64,000 nt of DNA, taken from Roseateles sp. DAIF2 (lineage in GTDB: Bacteria; Pseudomonadota; Gammaproteobacteria; Burkholderiales; Burkholderiaceae_C). The notes under the pieces were generated by a model that searched no databases, was not told the origin of the DNA, and worked only from the letters and a program-made list of their open reading frames with translations. Location: the NCBI RefSeq assembly GCF_015624425.1, contig NZ_CP049919.1, positions 3,348,001 through 3,412,000 on the forward strand, written 5' to 3'. The position numbers and the translations under genes were made by a program. Position 1 is the stretch's first letter. Each line of letters begins with the position of its first letter. Below, piece by piece: positions 42,921 to 50,880 of this stretch.

Positions 42921-43066
42921 GATTTGATGGGCTCCACGTCGATGGACCGTGCTTGGGGGAACTGTTGGCGGGCGAACTCGACCGCGGCGAAGGCGTCGAG
43001 GTACTCGCCGCGGTGCTCACCGCGGGAGCCGTCGCCCATCGTGATGGTGATCAGGAACATCCGCAT
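42917..43066 (-). CDS. Small phage protein, unknown
   Basis: A 49-residue protein (MRMFLITITMGDGSRGEHRG, then YLDAFAAVEFARQQFP) ending IDVEPIKS. Its stop overlaps the membrane-peptide start, and it begins 3 bases after the MuB-like gene. The beta-beta-alpha pattern is plausible for a folded small domain. Function unknown. Confidence 0.55.
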   Translation of the reverse strand: MRMFLITITMGDGSRGEHRGEYLDAFAAVEFARQQFPQARSIDVEPIKS

Positions 43067-43068
43067 GA

Positions 43069-44208
43069 TCAGCACCCAGCGATCACCTGGGCGTCGACCT
43101 TCGGCCAGGCCGCGCGGGCGGCAGCGTTCATGGCGCGGCAGATCAGGTTGTTGACCACCAGCGGATAGCAGATGCTGCGGGCGTCCTGCTGGCGGCCACC
43201 GCGCGGCAGGTGAATCAGCCGAGCGCGGATGGCGTCGATCGCCTCGGGCGCCAGCACGTCCTCGATCTTCAGGTTGAAGCGGGCGAACTTGTGACTGAGG
43301 TAGCCCTCCAGCTCGCCATCCAGCGGGTCGAGCCGGACGATCTCCAGGCGCTGCATCACCTCGCGCACCTCGGCGCTCTGGCTGTTCAGGCGCTCCAGCA
43401 GCTCGGGCTGAGCGATCAGGGCCACACCCAGCAGGCGGCGCATGCCGTCCTTCAGCTCCAGGAAGCGTTTCAGGTGCTTGAGGGTCGCGGTGGGCAGGCA
43501 GTGCGCCTCCTCGATCAGAAGCAGGTGGCGGCGGCCGGCACGGGCGCTGGTCTTGAGCTTGTCGTGCAGCTGCTGGAAGCGGGCTTGCGGGCTGCTCTTC
43601 AGCTCGGCGATCGGATCGAGGGCGTGGGTAAGCGCTTCGGCGAGGTGGCCGCTCTTCATGGTCTTGCCCTTGGCGTCGTTCAGCTCCATGCCCTGGACAT
43701 AGGGCCGGATCACCGCCACGTCGGCGCTGCCTGCCTTGATGCGCTCCTCCAGGTCCTCGGCCAGGGTGGACTTGCCGGCGCCGGACTCGCCGACCACAGC
43801 GATGAAGCCGTGGTGCTGGGCACAGTCCATCAGCGCGGCGCGGACGTAGCGGACGCTGGGGGTCTGGAACACATCGGCCGGAGTGGCCACGTCATCCACG
43901 AAGGGGCTGCGCGGCAGCTTGAAGTGCTGGCGAGCTTCGAGGGTCAGGGCTTCATTGCGCATCAGCATGGTGTCGATCTCCGAAGTGGTAGGTGCGTTGG
44001 GTGCGGTTTCAAAAGCGGTTTGGATTTGCTCAGGGGTGGCGCCGCGCTGGGTCAGCACACCCTCCAGCTGCATGCGCAGCCGGGCGCCGGTGCGGGCCGG
44101 CCAGCGGCCGTGCATGACGCGGTTGAAGAAGGACTTGCGAAAGCCGAGTTCGCGGGCGGCCTGGCGCTGCGACAGGCCGACCTCGTCCAGCAGGTGGATG
44201 AGACTCAT
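43069..44208 (-). CDS. MuB-like transposition ATPase
   Basis: A 379-residue AAA+ ATPase. The N-terminal 60 residues hold an HTH (GLSQRQAARELGFRKSFFNR). Walker A is at about 140-147 (GESGAGKS) and Walker B near 230-236 (HLLLIEEAH), followed by sensor-type LLGVALIAQPELLERL. In Mu and B3, B binds target DNA, delivers it to the transposase and gives target immunity. It overlaps the transposase gene by 4 bases (ATGA). Confidence 0.9.
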   Translation of the reverse strand: MSLIHLLDEVGLSQRQAARELGFRKSFFNRVMHGRWPARTGARLRMQLEGVLTQRGATPEQIQTAFETAPNAPTTSEIDTMLMRNEALTLEARQHFKLPRSPFVDDVATPADVFQTPSVRYVRAALMDCAQHHGFIAVVGESGAGKSTLAEDLEERIKAGSADVAVIRPYVQGMELNDAKGKTMKSGHLAEALTHALDPIAELKSSPQARFQQLHDKLKTSARAGRRHLLLIEEAHCLPTATLKHLKRFLELKDGMRRLLGVALIAQPELLERLNSQSAEVREVMQRLEIVRLDPLDGELEGYLSHKFARFNLKIEDVLAPEAIDAIRARLIHLPRGGRQQDARSICYPLVVNNLICRAMNAAARAAWPKVDAQVIAGC

Positions 44209-45974
44209 GCGCCACCTCCACCGGCCACCACGCGCAGCTGGGCGCGGACCTGCAGGCGATCGGCCAGCGCGTCGAGCTGGTCCTCGGGCACACCGTCCGG
44301 ATACCAGGCACGGATCTGGGCATGGCGCTCGGCGTTCAGAGCCAGCCCCTTGTCGGTCAAGTGGCGCGCAGCTTCGAACAGGGACAGCACGCGAGCGGGC
44401 GCGGCCTGGGTGACCACGGCCGGGCGCAGCTCGGTGCCGCGGCGCGGCAGGAAGGTACGCTCGGGCGCCTGCTCGATGGGGGCATAGGGGTCAATGCGGC
44501 CGCCGAAGGGCACGGCCTTGGCCTTCTTCTTGGCCTCGACCTCCGCATCCGTCGCCGCATCCCAGGCGAAGCGCTCGACTTCCTTGCGGTTGGTGTCCAG
44601 CTGGGTGTCGGCCGGCCGGCGGTAGTCCTCCCCGATGACATTGGCGTCGACGCGAAAGCCCGCATCGTCGCGGTGCACCACCGGGATGCTGTGCAGCAGC
44701 TCATTGCCATCTGCGTCCGTGTCGATGATGGTGGCGGTGTCGGTGGCGTAGGGGCTGAAGGTAACCATCACCTTCTCGCCCACCATCGCTCCGGGCACGC
44801 CGCGCACATTGAACTCGCGACCCTTGAACTGCACGGTCAGGGTGTCGCTGACCTTGCGCGACTCGGGCTCATGCGTCAGCAGCTCGCGGCAGAACTCAGG
44901 CGGTGGGGCCAGGCGCAGCTGCTCGGCCGCGATCGTCATCCACTGCTCGGCGCGCGTGCGGCCGTGGCGGCTGTGCACCTTCTGAGCGTTGTACCAATCG
45001 GCCCAGCGGTGTGCCTGGGCGTTCAGCTCGGCCAGGTTGGCGACCGGCATCAGGCGCAGTGCTGGCTCGAAGCTGCGCTCGATGATGTTGCGGGCGTTCT
45101 CGACCTGGCCGGTGGCGCGGGCGTTGCCCGGCATGTGCGGGATGATCTTGACCTGCAGGCGGCGCGCCAGGTTCTTGAACAGGCCGCTGGTGTTGGCCGA
45201 GCCCATGTCCATCATCAGGATGAAGGGCACGCCGTGGATCACCTGGCGCTGCTGGATGAACTCGATGAAGCTCTCGGCCAGGTTGGTGCCGGACTCGGCG
45301 CCCAGCACGTAGTTCAGCATCAGGCCGCCGCTGTTGTGGTCGGTTCCCTCGTAAGACCAGACGCGGTCCTGCTCGATCGCCTTCAGGTTGCGCGGCTTGT
45401 TCTTGTAGAAGCGCTCGCGCTCCATCACCTGAAGGCCGGTCTCGCGCTCGGTCTCGGCGTTCAGGTAGTACAGCACGCACAGGCTGGCGTCGATCTGCCA
45501 GACATGGTTCGGGTGCAGGCTCTTCAGCTCGACGGCCGGCGTCGGGCGGTTGAGCTGGTCGGGGTGCATGCCATGCACTCGCAGGGCACGGGCGATGGCG
45601 CTGTCGGACAGCGGGCGCAGCTCACCCGTGGGTTCGTCCAGGAACTCGGCGCGGATCTCGTTGTTGGCTCGCAGGATCTCGACGGCCTGGCCGATGGAGA
45701 GCAGCCGCTTGTTGTTCTTGCGCTGGCTGGTGATCAGCAGCGCGCTGATGGCCGTGGCCTCATCCCGCGTGAGCGAGACGGAACCGGCGTCGGATCGTTG
45801 CTTGCGTTCTGGTTTCATGGTGACCTTGGCGAGATAGCGGTGCAGCGTGGCCAGACTGATTCCCAGCTCGATGCAGGCCGCGGCGTAGATGGCTCCCTTG
45901 CCGCCGGGGCCTGCTGCTGCCGCGGCCTGGGCCACTGCGACCAGGCGCTGCGTGGTGATGGCGTTCAGAGCCAC
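44205..45974 (-). CDS. MuA-like DDE transposase
   Basis: A 589-residue transposase/integrase. An N-terminal HTH is at about 30-50 (IELGISLATLHRYLA). The RNase-H-like core carries the DDE triad: D162 (HVWQIDASL), D256 (ILMMDMGSAN) and E292 (GQVENARNIIE). A Mu-type C-terminal beta-barrel follows (TLTVQFKGREFNVRGVPGAM) and the tail contacts the B protein. All catalytic residues are intact, so transposition competence is plausible. It lies mid-element, far from both ends, unlike in Mu. Confidence 0.93.
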   Translation of the reverse strand: MALNAITTQRLVAVAQAAAAAGPGGKGAIYAAACIELGISLATLHRYLAKVTMKPERKQRSDAGSVSLTRDEATAISALLITSQRKNNKRLLSIGQAVEILRANNEIRAEFLDEPTGELRPLSDSAIARALRVHGMHPDQLNRPTPAVELKSLHPNHVWQIDASLCVLYYLNAETERETGLQVMERERFYKNKPRNLKAIEQDRVWSYEGTDHNSGGLMLNYVLGAESGTNLAESFIEFIQQRQVIHGVPFILMMDMGSANTSGLFKNLARRLQVKIIPHMPGNARATGQVENARNIIERSFEPALRLMPVANLAELNAQAHRWADWYNAQKVHSRHGRTRAEQWMTIAAEQLRLAPPPEFCRELLTHEPESRKVSDTLTVQFKGREFNVRGVPGAMVGEKVMVTFSPYATDTATIIDTDADGNELLHSIPVVHRDDAGFRVDANVIGEDYRRPADTQLDTNRKEVERFAWDAATDAEVEAKKKAKAVPFGGRIDPYAPIEQAPERTFLPRRGTELRPAVVTQAAPARVLSLFEAARHLTDKGLALNAERHAQIRAWYPDGVPEDQLDALADRLQVRAQLRVVAGGGGA

Positions 45975-45981
45975 GGTGGCG

Positions 45982-46896
45982 TCAGTCCTTCTTGCCCTTG
46001 GAGAAGGCCCACTCGGTCACCTCGGCGGCCAGCTCCTGGTCGGCCAGGCTGGAGGCATCGGGCAGGTTGAACTCCTCGCGCAGCGCGGTGAGCTGGGCTT
46101 GCACCTGGCCGACCAGGCCGGCCATGAAGACCTTGTGTTCACCGCCGCCACCGCCGTGGCTGTCGAGGGCGATCAACGCCTGGCGCAGGTTGCCGACGAT
46201 GGCGCCCTCGGCGTCGTTGGCGATGCCGGTGGCTTCCTTCTTGAGCTTTGCCAGATCCTCGTCCGGGGTGAGCTTCTTGATGCGGAGGACGTCGCGCTCC
46301 AGCTTGTCGATGCGCGCTTGCTTCTTCGCCGCGACTTCGGCGTCTGCCTTGCGCTCCTGGCGTTCTTCGCGGACAGCGGCGCGCAGTTGCTTGACTGACA
46401 TGGTGGCCACGTCGTCAAGGGCCAGCTCACCGGTCTGTCCCAGCTCGGTCAGGTCTTCGAGCTGCTCGTCGTCGAGCGCCACCAGCTCGATCAGCTTGGC
46501 AACACCGGCGGACTCCAAATGCCGCATTGATGCGGTGTTTGCGAACCGGCGGGTCACCTGCATGTAACGCTGTGCGGCCTGCGGGGCGAAGTTGAGCCGC
46601 TCCAGCGCTGGGAGAAACTGGCCATGCGGGCAAGACTCCTTCAGCAAGAGCAAGTAGCCTCCCAGCTCGAAGACGGCCATACCGATGCGGCGCAGGGCAT
46701 CTTGAGCGGAGTTCTCCAGAACCGCCGGGTCGGTGCTGCCCTGATAGTTGAGCTGCTTCGCCAGCGCCGTGACGCGCTCGTTCTGCGCCAGCTTGGCCAC
46801 GGCCAGCTGATTGGCGGCGGCCGTGTCGGCCTCCAGGGTGCCGGGCTGCAGGGCGGCTTCCTTGACTTCGGGGGCGGGGGTGGGTTTGCGGGCCAT
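45982..46896 (-). CDS. DUF3102-like early phage protein
   Basis: A 304-residue helical protein. Residues 75-125 (AVFELGGYLLLLKESCPHGQ, FLPALERLNFAPQAAQRYMQ) resemble DUF3102. The middle is a charged coiled coil (REERQERKADAEVAAKKQAR) and the end (LREEFNLPDASSLADQELAA) is a small helical domain. Typical of the early genes before transposase A in B3-like phages; function unknown. It lies 7 bases upstream of the transposase. Confidence 0.6.
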   Translation of the reverse strand: MARKPTPAPEVKEAALQPGTLEADTAAANQLAVAKLAQNERVTALAKQLNYQGSTDPAVLENSAQDALRRIGMAVFELGGYLLLLKESCPHGQFLPALERLNFAPQAAQRYMQVTRRFANTASMRHLESAGVAKLIELVALDDEQLEDLTELGQTGELALDDVATMSVKQLRAAVREERQERKADAEVAAKKQARIDKLERDVLRIKKLTPDEDLAKLKKEATGIANDAEGAIVGNLRQALIALDSHGGGGGEHKVFMAGLVGQVQAQLTALREEFNLPDASSLADQELAAEVTEWAFSKGKKD

Positions 46897-46915
46897 GGTC
46901 TTGTTCGTGTTGTCG

Positions 46916-47224
46916 TCAGAGTGGGGTGGCGTAGCGGCGGCTGAGGTCGTCGAGGTTCTGGCGGGCGGCGTTCAGCTCGGTGGCGACGGTGATGCCGATG
47001 CGTGCCAGGACCGGCCCCAGGCGCCAGCGGTTGGTGCCCGGCACCTGCTCGACGAAGCCGGTCTCTGCGGCCAGGGCGGGTAGGTTCACGGAAACCCAGG
47101 AGGGCGACACACCGATGCCCTTAGCGATCTCGCCAGGCGCCAGGCCGAGCACCACATGGCCGGCGAGCAGGCGGCACAGGTCGCAGGTCTTGCGCATGGG
47201 GGCGGACAGGGGCTTGTCGCTCAC
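46916..47224 (-). CDS. Small winged-helix-like DNA-binding protein
   Basis: A 102-residue protein. GTG 47224 was chosen because it overlaps the previous stop (GTGA). LAPGEIAKGIGVSPSWVSVN (about 37-56) is a clear HTH, followed by ETGFVEQVPGTNRWRLGPVL, a wing-like hairpin, recalling IclR-type N-terminal domains. CDLC lies near the N-terminus. Probably an early regulator. Target unknown. Confidence 0.65.
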   Translation of the reverse strand: MSDKPLSAPMRKTCDLCRLLAGHVVLGLAPGEIAKGIGVSPSWVSVNLPALAAETGFVEQVPGTNRWRLGPVLARIGITVATELNAARQNLDDLSRRYATPL

Positions 47225-47463
47225 GCTGCGACCTCCAGCGGCAGGGCCAGCACGCGCTGCAGTTCGGCGGCCAGGGCCAGGGCCTCGGCGCGGGTGAACT
47301 TCATCGAGCTGTAGCAACCGGCGCCGAAAGCGCACAGGGTCAGGTCGCGGCTGCGCGGGTGATGGATCACGCTCATCGTGCGTCCAGCGCTGAACATTTC
47401 GGCGGTGTCGATGGCCACAGGCACGAAGGCCGGCGGCAGTGGCTTCTGAGAAGAGCTCACCAT
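47221..47463 (-). CDS. Small early phage protein, unknown
   Basis: An 80-residue protein (MVSSSQKPLPPAFVPVAIDT, later SVIHHPRSRDLTLCAFGAGC, ending in a Leu/Ala helix). The stop overlaps the GTG of the next gene. The two Cys and two His may be incidental. Unknown. Confidence 0.5.
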   Translation of the reverse strand: MVSSSQKPLPPAFVPVAIDTAEMFSAGRTMSVIHHPRSRDLTLCAFGAGCYSSMKFTRAEALALAAELQRVLALPLEVAA

Positions 47464-47466
47464 GGC

Positions 47467-47661
47467 TCAGGCTCCAGCGCGCGCGGCGCGCTTCTCGGCG
47501 GTAATGGACAGGTCAACGATGTGGGTCTCGGCCTGGCGGGCGCGGTGCAGGCACTGGCGACGGGTGAGCGCGGCCGTGCCACCCAGGTCGGCGACGGCGC
47601 GCCAGTTCTGGCGCAAGCGGGCCAAGGACACTGCGCGGTTGAAGATCTCGATGTCGGTCAT
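47467..47661 (-). CDS. Small early phage protein, unknown
   Basis: A 64-residue basic helical protein (MTDIEIFNRAVSLARLRQNW, ALTRRQCLHRARQAETHIVD). It is 3 bases from both neighbours. Unknown function; basic charge suggests nucleic-acid contact. Confidence 0.5.
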   Translation of the reverse strand: MTDIEIFNRAVSLARLRQNWRAVADLGGTAALTRRQCLHRARQAETHIVDLSITAEKRAARAGA

Positions 47662-47664
47662 GGC

Positions 47665-48138
47665 TCAGAACTCCAGTTCAGGCGTGACGAAGGTCGCCAC
47701 GTTCTTGTGGTGATAGGCCACCTCTTCGAGGTGGGTGCGGAGCGCCTCCAGCGTGGCGGCCGGGTCGGCCTGGCCGTTAGAGGCATAGAAGTCGGTGAGT
47801 AGCTGCAGCGCGCGAGCGCAGCCGCTGTTGATGGCGACCACATCGCCAGGCTTCGGCGCCTTGCCGCGGGGCATGTCCACCAGCAGCTTCCCGCTCGCGG
47901 CCGCCATCCAGCGCGTGACGAAGCAGCAGCCGCAGGCGTGCTCGTAGGCGTGGACCAGGACCAGGGGCATCCGTCCACTGGCCAGCCATTTGTAGAGCGA
48001 CCAGTGATCCTCTTGGCCCATGCGCTGAGCGATCAGTTCCACGCTCAGGTTGTGGCGCTGCAGCGCGTAGTCCTTGCAGGCCTGCAGCGCGTCGCGCAGG
48101 CTGGTCGGCTGGTAGGTCTTCCAGTTGCGGCGGCTCAT
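47665..48138 (-). CDS. Early phage protein with HTH-like N-terminus
   Basis: A 157-residue protein (MSRRNWKTYQPTSLRDALQA). NLSVELIAQRMGQEDHWSLY (about 33-52) looks like an HTH, followed by KWLASGRMPLVLVHAYEHAC. Proteins of this type lie just after ner in some Mu-like phages and may be accessory regulators. The start at 48138 was chosen because AGCC/GGAG-like bases precede it and upstream sequence belongs to the divergent promoter gap. Function unknown. Confidence 0.6.
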   Translation of the reverse strand: MSRRNWKTYQPTSLRDALQACKDYALQRHNLSVELIAQRMGQEDHWSLYKWLASGRMPLVLVHAYEHACGCCFVTRWMAAASGKLLVDMPRGKAPKPGDVVAINSGCARALQLLTDFYASNGQADPAATLEALRTHLEEVAYHHKNVATFVTPELEF

Positions 48139-48253
48139 TGGAAGGCTCTCCGGGCGTAGCCCTGCAGGGCTTCCAAACAAAAAGCCTGGCTGCATCTGTT
48201 CAGCGCAGCTGGCGCTTGAGAGAGTCCGCTCCACACCAACTGCGGAGCCACCA

Positions 48254-48628
48254 ATGCAAACCGATCTGTCGCCGAAGAACGTAGCCTGGCTGCGCGAGCA
48301 GGTGCGCCAGGAAGTCGAACACCGGATGGCGCCGCTGCGGCGCGAGCTGGATGGGATGGACGACTGGGCCAACGGCGTGTTTGCCGCGCTGCTGGACCTG
48401 CTGCTGCCGCTGCTGAAGACACACCCGGAGCTGGGTCGCACGCTGGAAGCGCTATGGGGGCGAGCCGCTGAGCAGTACGCCGAGCTGGAGCGCAGCCCGG
48501 AGCGGCGTGCCGAGCTGCAGACGACGCCGGAGCTGCTGGAAGCGCGCAAGATGCTGTACTGGGTGCTGGCACAGCTGGGGCACGGGCCGGCGAGAACCCG
48601 GCGCGCTCGGCGCAAGCCAGTTTCGTGA
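48254..48628 (+). CDS. Plus-strand protein opposite the early operon, unknown
   Basis: A 124-residue acidic-helical protein (MQTDLSPKNVAWLREQVRQE, LDLLLPLLKTHPELGRTLEA) with a basic Arg/Lys tail. GGAG precedes the ATG by 7 bases. It lies between two minus-strand genes of the presumed early operon, so leftward transcription from the Ner promoter would run antisense through it. Codon pattern looks coding. It may be expressed in the lysogen. No family recognised. Confidence 0.55.
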   Translation: MQTDLSPKNVAWLREQVRQEVEHRMAPLRRELDGMDDWANGVFAALLDLLLPLLKTHPELGRTLEALWGRAAEQYAELERSPERRAELQTTPELLEARKMLYWVLAQLGHGPARTRRARRKPVS

Positions 48629-48728
48629 CGGCTATCGCACTTCGGCAAGTCCAGTTCGGTCGCACTTGGGACCGGGCCGGGGCGGCGTGGGTTTTCATTG
48701 ATAGGATCAAGCTGTAACCGTCTGTCGG

Positions 48729-48920
48729 TTAGGCCGCGCTATCGACGTTGGGCTTCAGGCCCAGCTTTACGGCGATCTCGTGGGCTTTGCCGTAGTGGCC
48801 TTTGTCGAAGCCGTTGAGCACGCGCAGCACCTGGTTGACCCGGTAGCCGTTCATGCGCGCCCAGTGGCTAAAGGTTTCGCCACGTTGACGGAAGCGCTGT
48901 TTCACTTGGTCGGGGGTCAT
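48729..48920 (-). CDS. Ner/Cro-like phage regulator
   Basis: A 63-residue protein (MTPDQVKQRFRQRGETFSHW, ARMNGYRVNQVLRVLNGFDK, GHYGKAHEIAVKLGLKP) like the small phage-associated DNA-binding proteins (BcepMu gp16 / Nlp-Ner type). The HTH covers about residues 14-50. It is read divergently from the repressor and is the first gene leftward of the control region, so it probably represses repressor and early promoters during lytic growth. Confidence 0.75.
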   Translation of the reverse strand: MTPDQVKQRFRQRGETFSHWARMNGYRVNQVLRVLNGFDKGHYGKAHEIAVKLGLKPNVDSAA

Positions 48921-48953
48921 TGCCGTGGCTCCTGTGCCAAAGTTCGTTGGTGT

Positions 48954-49008
48954 TTGTTGGGGTGAATTGTGGTTCAAATAATTGGACTTCGCAATAGTCT
49001 TGCGTCCA
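48954..49008 (+). promoter_or_regulatory. Repressor promoter and operator-like inverted repeat
   Basis: TTGTTG (48954-48959), 17 bases, AATAAT (48977-48982): a good sigma-70 promoter for the repressor gene. An inverted repeat GGAC..GCAA / TTGC.GTCC spans 48984-49008 over the expected transcription start. The divergent Ner-side promoter (TTGCGA-N17-CACAAT on the minus strand) overlaps the same region, as in a lysis-lysogeny switch. Confidence 0.6.
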
Positions 49009-49015
49009 TTTTTTC

Positions 49016-49435
49016 ATGAGCGTTCAAGAGCGCTTTAAAGCTGAACGTGAACGACTGCGACTGACGCAGCCACAGGCTGCTGATCTCACGGGCGTTGGAA
49101 AGACGACCGTCATCAACTGGGAGAAGGGGCTGTCGTCGCCAACCGCTGTGCAACTCGCCGAGCTGGCCAAGGCGGGCATGGATGTGCTCTACGTCATCAC
49201 CGGCGACCACGCAGGTGGGGTGAGCCCTGCTCCAACGCTGAGTGCGGAGGAACAGACCATGCTCGACTACTTCCGAGACGCCTCGAAGGAGGTCCGTCGG
49301 GCAGCGCTGGGCGCGCTGCTTGGCGCGCCTGCGGTGATGAAGCAGGTAGGCGGATCACACAGCCAACACAACTCAGGTGCCGGTTCAGTCCAGATAGGCA
49401 CGATGGAAAGCACGCCAAGTAGGCGGAGGAAGTAG
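49016..49435 (+). CDS. XRE-family phage repressor with RHIM-like tail motif
   Basis: A 139-residue protein. The HTH_3 domain is at 5-60 (LTQPQAADLTGVGKTTVINW, EKGLSSPTAVQLAELAKAGM). A helical linker follows (LDYFRDASKEVRRAALGALL), then a flexible tail containing NSGAGSVQIG at 119-128. There is no LexA-type peptidase domain, so it is not a self-cleaving repressor. It is transcribed away from the Ner-like gene and is the likely immunity repressor. The tail motif recurs identically in the next protein and contains a VQIG core resembling RHIM amyloid motifs. No clear ribosome site is visible before the ATG. Confidence 0.85.
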   Translation: MSVQERFKAERERLRLTQPQAADLTGVGKTTVINWEKGLSSPTAVQLAELAKAGMDVLYVITGDHAGGVSPAPTLSAEEQTMLDYFRDASKEVRRAALGALLGAPAVMKQVGGSHSQHNSGAGSVQIGTMESTPSRRRK

Positions 49436-49449
49436 TAGGGAGACAGGGA

Positions 49450-49977
49450 GTGCAGGTAGTACCGAAATGGCTGCGTGAATGGATCACGCGGCTGTTGCCG
49501 AAACAAGAAAACAGCGGCGCGGGCTCGGTTCAGATTGGTAAGGCAAGCAAGCCGGTTCATGTGGTCAACATGAACGGTGGGGCACCAGACCAGCCCGAGC
49601 GTGGCCCGATGCAGGTCGGTCAGGTGCATGGCACCGTGAACCATCATCATGTGCAGGTGACGCAGCATTTCTATGCGGCACCCGCTCCAGCGCCGATGCC
49701 GGACATCCCCCCGCGCCCGGCGGCTGCCGCACCAGCTCAGGCCGGTCCGTCAGCGCGCGAACCGCAGCCGCTGACCGAAGTTCACAAGGAGGTTCTGTCC
49801 CTGATGGAACCGCTGCCCAAGAAGGTCCGTATCTGCGTCCTTGACTTCATGCGGCGTGAGTTTGGAACGGGCATGGTCAAGGAACTGAAGCCACACGAGG
49901 TGCATCGCGTGAGGCTCTATGTCCTGCAGATCCACGCGAATCGACGGAAGGAGGGTGTCGTTCATGAGTTCCTCTAG
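49450..49977 (+). CDS. Protein sharing the NSGAGSVQIG motif with the repressor, unknown
   Basis: A 175-residue protein starting with GTG behind AGGGAG. The order is: amphipathic N-terminal helix (VVPKWLREWITRLLPKQ), NSGAGSVQIG at 21-30, a second repeat-like stretch VGQVHGTVNHHHVQVTQHFY at 56-75, a Pro/Ala linker, and a C-terminal helical domain (VHKEVLSLMEPLPKKVRICV, FMRREFGTGMVKELKPHEVH). The N-terminal motif could assemble with the repressor tail (inference). It is co-oriented 14 bases after the repressor and overlaps the next gene. Function unknown; a co-repressor or signalling adaptor is possible. Confidence 0.75.
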   Translation: MQVVPKWLREWITRLLPKQENSGAGSVQIGKASKPVHVVNMNGGAPDQPERGPMQVGQVHGTVNHHHVQVTQHFYAAPAPAPMPDIPPRPAAAAPAQAGPSAREPQPLTEVHKEVLSLMEPLPKKVRICVLDFMRREFGTGMVKELKPHEVHRVRLYVLQIHANRRKEGVVHEFL

Positions 49978-50593
49978 GTGGCTGGCATGCGCAGCCGTCG
50001 CCATCAGCGCCAACGCATGGGCGGTGCAGAAATGCACATTGCCGGACGGCCGCGTGGTCTACCAGGACGCCCCCTGCAGCACCGGCGCCGCGTCGTCGCA
50101 GCAGGTTGATGTGGTCTCAGCTTCTGGCCGGCCCGGCGACTCCTGGGAGTTCTCTCGTCAGAAGGACGACATGACGGGAACCAGTAGCTGCTTCGCGACA
50201 TCGCCCGCGGTCTATACGAACTATCGAAGTGTCCACGCCAAGCTGGCCTATGTGTGGGTCCAGCTGCACATGACGCCGAAGTCGGAGCAGCCGGCTTTCA
50301 CGGTTCGCACCAGCTCTTCCAGCTCCGATCTGTTCCATCACGACCTATCGGGAACTGGCATCAAGGTCGATCGCCATGAGTTCCAGCCATTCACTCAGCG
50401 CGTAGCCGCTCATGCGCTGAGCTTCACCAGCGAAGCGACAGAGACTGAGGTCGTACAGCAGATGTCAGTCGGACAGGACTTGCGTCTTCGATTGAGGTTC
50501 TGGCCTTACGACAAGCTGCATGACACCGAGCCGGTGTCGCTGCGAGGCTTCAAGCAGGCGGCAAGCAGGATGCGCGCATGCGCGAAGTCTTAA
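49964..50593 (+). CDS. Secreted DUF4124-like protein
   Basis: A 209-residue protein with a signal peptide (MSSSRWLACAAVAISANAWA, cleavage after about residue 20) and then the DUF4124 hallmark VQKCTLPDGRVVYQDAPCS. The rest (LAYVWVQLHMTPKSEQPAFT, FTVRTSSSSSDLFHHDLSGT) looks like a beta-rich periplasmic domain. The ATG at 49964 is preceded by GGAAGGAGGG and lies inside the end of the previous gene. Lysogenic conversion or surface exclusion is a reasonable guess, but nothing shows it directly. Confidence 0.75.
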   Translation: MSSSRWLACAAVAISANAWAVQKCTLPDGRVVYQDAPCSTGAASSQQVDVVSASGRPGDSWEFSRQKDDMTGTSSCFATSPAVYTNYRSVHAKLAYVWVQLHMTPKSEQPAFTVRTSSSSSDLFHHDLSGTGIKVDRHEFQPFTQRVAAHALSFTSEATETEVVQQMSVGQDLRLRLRFWPYDKLHDTEPVSLRGFKQAASRMRACAKS

Positions 50594-50629
50594 TAGCCAT
50601 CTCGATTTCTGCCATAGGAAAGGACGACT

Positions 50630-50797
50630 GTGACCACGAGCAAGCCACCAAAACCCGTACCTTCCAAGCAGCCACCACGAGACAGTGGGGTCACGGCGCC
50701 ACATAGAACGGCGGACATCGGTCGAACTCGTCGAACGGAAGTCGCGACTTACCATACGCCACCTCCAGCGCCGAAGACGCCTCCGCGAAAGAAGTAG
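50630..50797 (+). CDS. Proline-rich basic-tailed microprotein 1
   Basis: A 55-residue protein starting with GTG, with AGGAAAGGA 6 bases before it. It begins MTTSKPPKPVPSKQPPRDSG and ends VATYHTPPPAPKTPPRKK. The tail VATYH-x-PPP...PPRKK is shared with microprotein 2 and, more loosely, 3. It has no membrane segment and is probably disordered with a cationic C-terminus. First of three tandem paralogues between the secreted protein and the SLATT-like gene. Confidence 0.65.
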   Translation: MTTSKPPKPVPSKQPPRDSGVTAPHRTADIGRTRRTEVATYHTPPPAPKTPPRKK

Positions 50798-50880
50798 GCA
50801 TTCGACTGAGGGGTTGGTCGATGAGCTAACCCATTGCAGCACCGACCCAAACAGAGACAATGAAACCCAGAGGGCTTAGC

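Noticed and set aside
43981-44020. Palindrome-like CAAAAGCGGTTTG inside the MuB-like gene
   Set aside because: Coding position and several mismatches to GTAAAGCGCTTTAC; not counted as a late site.
49904-49963. Longer start for the DUF4124-like protein
   Set aside because: It would bury the signal peptide; the ATG at 49964 has a strong ribosome site and a normal secretion leader.
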